Of a stretch of DNA of 64,000 nt, positions 59,407-64,000 are shown piece after piece. The DNA is from JANSYA01 sp965243385. GTDB taxonomy: Bacteria > Spirochaetota > Leptospiria > Leptospirales > Leptonemataceae. The position numbers were made by a program, and so were the translations under genes. Each line of letters begins with the position of its first letter. Positions within the stretch are counted from its first letter, which is position 1. The notes under the pieces were generated by a model. It worked only from the letters and a program-made list of their open reading frames with translations, made no database searches and was not told where the DNA came from. The stretch lies in the NCBI GenBank assembly GCA_965243385.1, contig CBDEUV010000002.1:2418001-2482000 (forward strand), in the 5' to 3' direction.

Positions 59407-61056
59407 TCAAGAGGCTTTTGCGAGGCTTTCGGCCTTCTTCAATAGAGGCAACATCAGCGACTGGACCTGCGACTTCAATGCGGGATCCATAATCTGCAAT
59501 AGCGGGATCTTCAGCCGCGACATCATGGCTTCGGCCTCCCACTCTTCATTGAACAGCAGACGGACCTGGGGCCAGATCTTCTTCACGGCCGCCACGAGGG
59601 GAGGTTCCTTCGTTTTCACGCTGGCGATAAATTGATTCAACAGTTGTTGCAGTTTCTGGAAGCGGACGATGCGCTCGTGCAAATTCTCAATCTGCCCCGC
59701 TCCCAGATGCATATGCCCGGCGATCTTTTCGTATTCCTGCGACCAGTTCACGGAATCGCCGCGCTTCACCCGGGCATCCACATTACGCAGCCCGACCACG
59801 GCTTTTCCGCCGTCGCCCGCCTCTCCGGATAGCCATTCGCGATAGCCGGCCTGATTGCCGCTGGTCTGAAATTCCTGAAGCTTGCGCACCACGTCCATAT
59901 ACTGCTGAAAGCTCAGAGCCACTTCCGGCAACTCTACCGGCGCGACGGCTACCGATTCCATCCCGGCCCCGGCGTTCGTAGATACGCCTGGCAGGCCAGC
60001 GCCGCCCGCCGCAGGCGCAACGCCGGCCCCGGGCCCGCCGGCCGGACCGCCAGCCTCCGGACGCAGGACCAGCGGACCGGTCACGGTCAGCTCATCGCCG
60101 AACTGCTCCAGAATCTCCGCGATCAATGACGGCTCTTGCTCGGCCGCCATCGGCGCTGCGGCCGGGGCGCCGCCCGGCGTCGCGGCGCCTGCTCCGCCAG
60201 AGGTGCCCGCAGACGCAGAAGCGGAAGCTGTCGCGGACGCGGCAGCCGTGCCTCCGGATCCGCCGGGTGCGGCGGGGGCGGCCGCACCGGATCCGCTGGG
60301 AAAGGCCGGCACATGCAGCGGACCGGTGACCGTCAGCTCGTCGCCGAACTGCTCCAGAATCTCCGCGATGACCGAAGTTTCCTGAAGCATAACCGGCGCG
60401 GGCGCGGCAGGCGCTCCACCTCCCGCCGCCGGCTTCCCGGTAACCGGCTGCGCACCGGATGCGGCCGCCGGCCCCGGGGCGGCAGAGCCGGCGGCGGGCG
60501 GCGCGTTTTCCGGCGCGGCCGAAAGTCCCATGGCTTCGCGCAGAGATGTTGAAGGCACGTCCTGCCCGCCGTTTAACGATACCAGCCGCAGATAGCCCAT
60601 GTCCTCGCCAGAGAAGCGCTGCTGATCGGCTACGATCGTTCCGACTTCGCGTTCCAGCTCTTTCATCACCGAATGAGCGACTTCCGCGTCGGAGACGGCC
60701 GGCCCGGCGCCGCTTTGCTGAGCGCCGGACGCTTCGGCCTCCGCTTCCCGCATCTGCTTTTTAACGTTTTCAAGGGCCGGCAGAAGGTTGCTGCCGATGA
60801 ATGCGCTCAGCGCTTCCGGCCGCACCGCCAGGCCCTTCGCGAAATTCGGAATATGATCGAGGAAATCGTCCGGCGCTTTGATGCGTGCGGCGACGTATTG
60901 CTGGAGTTTGCCGAGCACGGCCTTCGCCTGGTCGGGCGTGGCGTTCTTCTTTTTCAGAATCGCGCGAAAGATCTGTAAATAGGCGCGCTGGTGGGCTTCG
61001 AGCTCGGCGGTCTGATCCACGATCTCATGCCTGACCCGGGCCCATGGGCCGGTCAA
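59407..61056 (-). CDS. Hypothetical Ala/Gly/Pro-rich protein with an internal repeated motif
   Basis: 549 residues; family not recognised. Three parts are visible. Residues 1-170 are helical and charged (AYLQIFRAILKKKNATPDQA). Residues about 180-400 are low-complexity Ala/Gly/Pro/Ser linkers with two nearly identical motifs, each containing IAEILEQFGDELTVTGPL. Residues about 400-549 are helical (SFQQYMDVVRKLQEFQ; GQIENLHERIVRFQKLQQLL). No signal peptide or membrane span is seen, so it is probably cytoplasmic. It lies 26 bases after a 129-residue protein gene and is probably in one operon with it. A scaffold or adaptor role would fit the layout but is only a guess. Confidence 0.8.
   Translation of the reverse strand: MTGPWARVRHEIVDQTAELEAHQRAYLQIFRAILKKKNATPDQAKAVLGKLQQYVAARIKAPDDFLDHIPNFAKGLAVRPEALSAFIGSNLLPALENVKKQMREAEAEASGAQQSGAGPAVSDAEVAHSVMKELEREVGTIVADQQRFSGEDMGYLRLVSLNGGQDVPSTSLREAMGLSAAPENAPPAAGSAAPGPAAASGAQPVTGKPAAGGGAPAAPAPVMLQETSVIAEILEQFGDELTVTGPLHVPAFPSGSGAAAPAAPGGSGGTAAASATASASASAGTSGGAGAATPGGAPAAAPMAAEQEPSLIAEILEQFGDELTVTGPLVLRPEAGGPAGGPGAGVAPAAGGAGLPGVSTNAGAGMESVAVAPVELPEVALSFQQYMDVVRKLQEFQTSGNQAGYREWLSGEAGDGGKAVVGLRNVDARVKRGDSVNWSQEYEKIAGHMHLGAGQIENLHERIVRFQKLQQLLNQFIASVKTKEPPLVAAVKKIWPQVRLLFNEEWEAEAMMSRLKIPLLQIMDPALKSQVQSLMLPLLKKAESLAKAS
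60070..60370. repeat. Internal ~50-bp direct repeat within the 549-residue protein gene
   Basis: About 60070-60123 and 60317-60370 are near-identical stretches (for example CTCCAGAATCTCCGCGAT in both) about 247 bases apart, encoding the two IAEILEQFGDELTVTGPL motifs. The DNA between them encodes unrelated low-complexity Ala/Gly/Ser residues. The high nucleotide identity points to a recent duplication or to strong selection on the motif. Confidence 0.75.
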
Positions 61057-61082
61057 GCATTTCCGCCCGGACTATCCCACGA

Positions 61083-61472
61083 CTATTCTTCGCCGGCCGC
61101 TTCCGGTATAGGACCGGAGCCGGTGACTTCGGAATGCGAGTCGGAAACTCTGCGCTCTCCGCTGCTAACGCGCACCGGCGCGGAAGCGACAGGGGCGCTG
61201 CGGGCGGCTTCTTCTTCTACGATGCGATAGCGCAAATAGGTATTGCAGCTCGCTTCCTGGGTGTAGCGCACCAGATCGAAATCCACTCGCGGAGAGATAA
61301 AGAAATTAGAATTTCGCAGGCGCTCTTTAATTTCCTTTTTTATGTGCGCGCGCGATTCCGATCGGCGTTGATACACCGTCGGAACCAGCATATCATTTCG
61401 ATATACCAGCTTCTTGTCTTTATAAACCGCAACTGTCAATTTGATGCGAAATCGTGTAATTTGCGACGACAT
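61083..61472 (-). CDS. Hypothetical protein, 129 residues
   Basis: Family not recognised. Residues 1-85 have an alternating pattern (ITRFRIKLTVAVYKDKKLVYRND; IKKEIKERLRNSNFFISPRVDFDLVRYTQ) that suggests a compact alpha/beta domain. The last ~40 residues are Ser/Ala/Glu-rich and probably disordered (ASAPVRVSSGERRVSDSHS). Codon use matches the neighbours. It directly precedes the 549-residue protein gene on the same strand, so the two products may interact. Confidence 0.7.
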   Translation of the reverse strand: MSSQITRFRIKLTVAVYKDKKLVYRNDMLVPTVYQRRSESRAHIKKEIKERLRNSNFFISPRVDFDLVRYTQEASCNTYLRYRIVEEEAARSAPVASAPVRVSSGERRVSDSHSEVTGSGPIPEAAGEE

Positions 61473-61632
61473 CCCCGCTCCTGTCTGACTCGCTCAAAAT
61501 ATCGTCTCGGCTTCCCTCTGAATTAAAAGTCGATGGGCAAATAACGTAAAATTGTGTAGCTTTACGCGCGGATCTTATGTCCGCTCGCCCACATCGCGAC
61601 TTCGGTTTTTCACAAAAAAAGTCGGGGGCTTT

Positions 61633-62355
61633 CTAAAGTAGCGAGCGGCGGACGGACGCCTGCAATTCCAGCGACATGGCGCGATAGTTTTCCCGCCACT
61701 GTTCGGAACCGCCGGGACCGACGGTATTCGTCAGAGCCAGCAGCGCGGCGAAAGGCAGGCCCAGGCTGCGGCAGACGAAAGCGACGCCGAAGCATTCCAG
61801 ATTTTCAAAATCGCATTCGAAACCGCGGCCGGCGGCCTTCAGGTCTATCGCGACCAGGCTCACGGAGTCGGTCGAATTGCAGATTCCCTCGCGCAAAACG
61901 TCGCCGTCAAAACCGGCGCGGATAGCGGTCATCGCATCGCCTGCCTTAGCGCGAATCGCGGCCCCCGTCTCCGCAGGGGCATGCGCCCGAGCTTCCAGCA
62001 CGGCCAGATCGCGTTTGCAAAATTCGGTGCTGAAGCCGAATCGCCCGGGGCCGACCGGCACCTCAGCATCGTAGGCTCCCGCCGATCCGAGAAAGAGCAC
62101 TTCGTCGATCGGCGGCCGGTCGCGATCCAGCAGCCGGGCCTGAACGCTGACGGCTGCGGCCACGCTGCCGATGCCCGCCTCGAGTACTTCGAAATCGTAC
62201 GGGCGTCGCGATGCTTGCGCCGCCGTCGGGCTTGCCGGGTCGTCCTTTTTCGGTGAGCTCGCGGCGCTCGACATTTTCGACAGCTCGTCGATTTCCGGTG
62301 CGAAGGCGCCGACGATGAGCAGGCGCGGCCTGTCTTTCTGGTTGCCGTGATCCAT
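61633..62355 (-). CDS. Nucleoside phosphorylase-fold protein, futalosine hydrolase-like
   Basis: 240 residues of the PNP/UDP superfamily. LLIVGAFAPEIDEL is the N-terminal strand, EAGIGSVAAAVSVQARL the GxG-type loop, VLFLGSAGAYDAEVPVG the next conserved strand, and ENLECFGVAFVCRSLGLPFAALLALTNTVG the C-terminal nucleoside-site element with paired acidic residues. The pattern best fits futalosine hydrolase (MqnB) of the futalosine menaquinone pathway, which spirochaetes of this group are known to use, or else 5'-methylthioadenosine/S-adenosylhomocysteine nucleosidase. A polar insert (SSPKKDDPASPTAAQ) follows strand 1. Confidence 0.65.
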   Translation of the reverse strand: MDHGNQKDRPRLLIVGAFAPEIDELSKMSSAASSPKKDDPASPTAAQASRRPYDFEVLEAGIGSVAAAVSVQARLLDRDRPPIDEVLFLGSAGAYDAEVPVGPGRFGFSTEFCKRDLAVLEARAHAPAETGAAIRAKAGDAMTAIRAGFDGDVLREGICNSTDSVSLVAIDLKAAGRGFECDFENLECFGVAFVCRSLGLPFAALLALTNTVGPGGSEQWRENYRAMSLELQASVRRSLL

Positions 62356-62379
62356 CGCGGCAAATTCCCTGCACCCCGT

Positions 62380-62790
62380 ATGCGTATCGATTTATTTTCT
62401 AAACAGGCGGGGCTGGCGGCGCTCGCGATGGGCGTCCTGAGCGCGACCGCCGCCTGTAATTCAAAGCCCGACACCGCGTTGTGCGGCCGCTACTATCGGC
62501 ATACTCTCACGGTTCAGGAACGCGACGGTCAGCCGGGCGCGCTGGCCGGCCTGAAAACCGAAGGCGCCAAACGTGCGATGCTGAATCATTGCACGAGCGA
62601 ATTGAATCGAGCGCAGGTCGACTGCGTCTTAAATTCCACAAGCACTGTCGAAGCGACGGCCTGCGAGCGCTCCGCCGAATCGTACGCCGTCCGGGCTCCC
62701 GAATACGAACAACCTGCCGCGGTCCCGCCGCCGGAACTCGCGGACCAACAGCCGGAAGTGGACGCGTACGCCGACGAAAGCCTGGAGTAA
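62380..62790 (+). CDS. Small predicted lipoprotein, function unknown
   Basis: The ATG at 62380 gives a 136-residue protein with a signal peptide MRIDLFSKQAGLAALAMG followed by VLSATAAC, a plausible spirochaetal lipobox. An upstream in-frame ATG at 62347 would overlap the divergent nucleosidase gene. The mature part has four further Cys (LCGRYYRH, NHCTSELN, VDCVLN, TACERS), suggesting two disulfides, and ends in a Pro/Glu/Asp-rich tail. Family not recognised. Its promoter region is only about 24 bases from the divergent start codon. Confidence 0.6.
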   Translation: MRIDLFSKQAGLAALAMGVLSATAACNSKPDTALCGRYYRHTLTVQERDGQPGALAGLKTEGAKRAMLNHCTSELNRAQVDCVLNSTSTVEATACERSAESYAVRAPEYEQPAAVPPPELADQQPEVDAYADESLE

Positions 62791-62817
62791 ATCGCAGACC
62801 CGTCTGATCGCAGGCTC

Positions 62818-63984
62818 TCAGCGCGCAGCGTCGACGCTGCCCGGAAGGCCGAACCCTGGAGCGCGTTGCTGAATGAAACGCACGACGGCCGGCGCGCAAC
62901 GATCGCTGAGGTGACTCGCGTCGGTCCAGTACCGGCAGGGAAGCTCCGCCTGGCGCACGTCCACGTACGCAAAACCCGCGGCCTCAATCATAGCGATCAT
63001 ATCCCGCTGTCGCTCGGGGCGATGCGAGTCGATGCGCAGCCGGCGCGCCGTTTCGAGCACGGGGTGCACGGGCGGACTCCAGAAGACCGCGTTGATCTTC
63101 TTCGATTGCAGACGTTCGATAAAGCGCTTCAGGATCCGCGCCTGGGTTTCGGAAAATTCGTAGTCCCGTAAAATATCGTTTTCGACCAGATGTCTGGTAT
63201 AACCGGGGAAGCGCTTTTTGTAGACCTTCGGCGGAACGCGATCGATGCGATAATCCACGTACTGCGGCGAAAGCGGCTGCACCGACGGCTGTTGCCAGAG
63301 CAGCATGCGCGCCATCGCGCCGAGTTCGAGATAGTCTTTGCCGTTCAGCATATTGCGCAAAGACCGCTCCGGCCGCAGATTGTAATTGTACGACAAAAAC
63401 GCCAACCGCAACCCCGTGGCCAGGCGCACGTCCCCCGTTCCGCATTGAAATAAATCCGCGAGCAGACGCGCGGGGAATACGTTCACTCCCATGCGATTCT
63501 GAACGCCGTGCGGGTTGTTGTGATTGAACATCTCCGGCGAAATTTCGATCACGAGGCTTGCGGGCTGGAATCCGGTTTCGAAAACGGCGTCCGCCATCAC
63601 GTACTGCAGCCAGAGATCCGCGGCGCGAACGATGCCGCGGGTTTCGTAACGCAGCGCGCTAACGGCCGTGCGATCCGCGGGAGACAGGCCGGGCGCCGCG
63701 GCGATGGAATCGGGATGCAGAGTCTGAAAGATTTCGCTGCGCGAAGACCCGAGAAAGATCACCGGGCGCTGATATGTTTTAGACGGCCCCGACGCGACCA
63801 GGCGTTCCTGTTTGAGCCGCGTCTTTAAGTTGATCGCCACGTTTTCCATGGGCGTCGCTTCCCGGCGGCCGGCGTCGCGAACGGCCGGGATTAAGGCGAT
63901 CTTGTCCGCGATTAAAACCAGGGCCAGCAGGGCGACGGGGACGAATAGAAGGCGCTTGTCTTGCATGAGGATTCGGGCTCGCAA
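62818..63984 (-). CDS. DUF1574-type SGNH-like protein (Leptospira family)
   Basis: 388 residues with one N-terminal membrane anchor (about residues 11-32, LLFVPVALLALVLIADKIAL). RPVIFLGSSRSEIF carries the nucleophile-like Ser of an SGNH/GDSL hydrolase, and YWTDASHLSDRCAPAVV near the C-terminus the D-x-x-H pair. This combination and the overall layout match the DUF1574 family, which I know from Leptospira. The role may be O-acylation or deacylation of surface polysaccharide or lipid, as with other SGNH proteins, but no reaction has been shown. The start at 63984 may be at the Met six codons later. Confidence 0.75.
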   Translation of the reverse strand: MRARILMQDKRLLFVPVALLALVLIADKIALIPAVRDAGRREATPMENVAINLKTRLKQERLVASGPSKTYQRPVIFLGSSRSEIFQTLHPDSIAAAPGLSPADRTAVSALRYETRGIVRAADLWLQYVMADAVFETGFQPASLVIEISPEMFNHNNPHGVQNRMGVNVFPARLLADLFQCGTGDVRLATGLRLAFLSYNYNLRPERSLRNMLNGKDYLELGAMARMLLWQQPSVQPLSPQYVDYRIDRVPPKVYKKRFPGYTRHLVENDILRDYEFSETQARILKRFIERLQSKKINAVFWSPPVHPVLETARRLRIDSHRPERQRDMIAMIEAAGFAYVDVRQAELPCRYWTDASHLSDRCAPAVVRFIQQRAPGFGLPGSVDAAR

Positions 63985-64000
63985 AAATCTTGGTTCAGTC

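Overview
The window is a GC-rich, gene-dense chromosomal segment that I read as coming from a spirochaete of the order Leptospirales (Leptospira/Leptonema/Turneriella-like), probably an environmental lineage. The evidence is: (i) a DUF1574-type SGNH-like protein at 62818-63984, a family I know mainly from Leptospira; (ii) Asn at the RpoB position equal to E. coli Ser531, a change known from spirochaetes; (iii) one long same-strand run tRNA-Thr, tRNA-Trp, secE-nusG-rplKAJL-rpoBC-rpsLG-fusA-tuf-S10-spc-alpha; (iv) several lipoprotein-type signal peptides. The genus is not determined.

Layout. 1-11220 is a mixed accessory/housekeeping stretch, mostly on the + strand: the 3' part of a GH31 enzyme that resembles sulfoquinovosidases, a lipoprotein, a MerR regulator, MltG (minus), an aldehyde dehydrogenase overlapped by an AraC regulator, a pirin, a GNAT-YoaP protein (minus), an unrecognised 355-residue protein and a CPA2/RCK antiporter. 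11249-16580 holds an RlmM-like rRNA methyltransferase (minus), divergent from a three-gene + strand set: SsuD/SmoC-like flavin monooxygenase, aldo/keto reductase and SGLT-type sodium/sugar symporter. With the GH31 fragment, this set suggests a sulfoquinovose desulfonation (sulfo-SMO-like) pathway, the most interesting functional hypothesis here. 16613-26410 carries a two-domain HCCA-isomerase-like protein, DUF309, a fatty acid desaturase, tRNA-Val, an AsmA-like protein, DedA + glycosyltransferase + a degenerate methyltransferase-like protein, an Rrf2 regulator, a DUF218 membrane protein and an SDR.

26488-59318 (minus strand) is the ribosome/RNA polymerase supercluster, read from 59318 down to a clear terminator at 26488-26528. 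It is nearly complete and ordered as usual. rpsD is absent from its normal place between rpsK and rpoA, and adk is the short LID-less type with no map gene beside it. Three large gaps interrupt it: nusG-rplK (57689-58230), rplL-rpoB (54990-55423) and rpoC-rpsL (46212-46992). The first and third each hold a copy of a CACGGAT-type inverted-repeat element. The first also holds a tandem duplication of the nusG 3' end whose stems differ by a compensatory base pair. The second holds a perfect 14-bp inverted repeat that looks like an attenuator.

59407-64000 holds an unrecognised Ala/Gly/Pro-rich protein with an internal duplicated motif, its small upstream partner, a nucleoside-phosphorylase-fold protein (futalosine hydrolase-like), a small lipoprotein and the DUF1574 protein. 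The alpha subunit C-terminal domain lacks most of the E. coli UP-element-contacting residues although the alignment is ungapped, so promoter architecture may be unusual in this organism.
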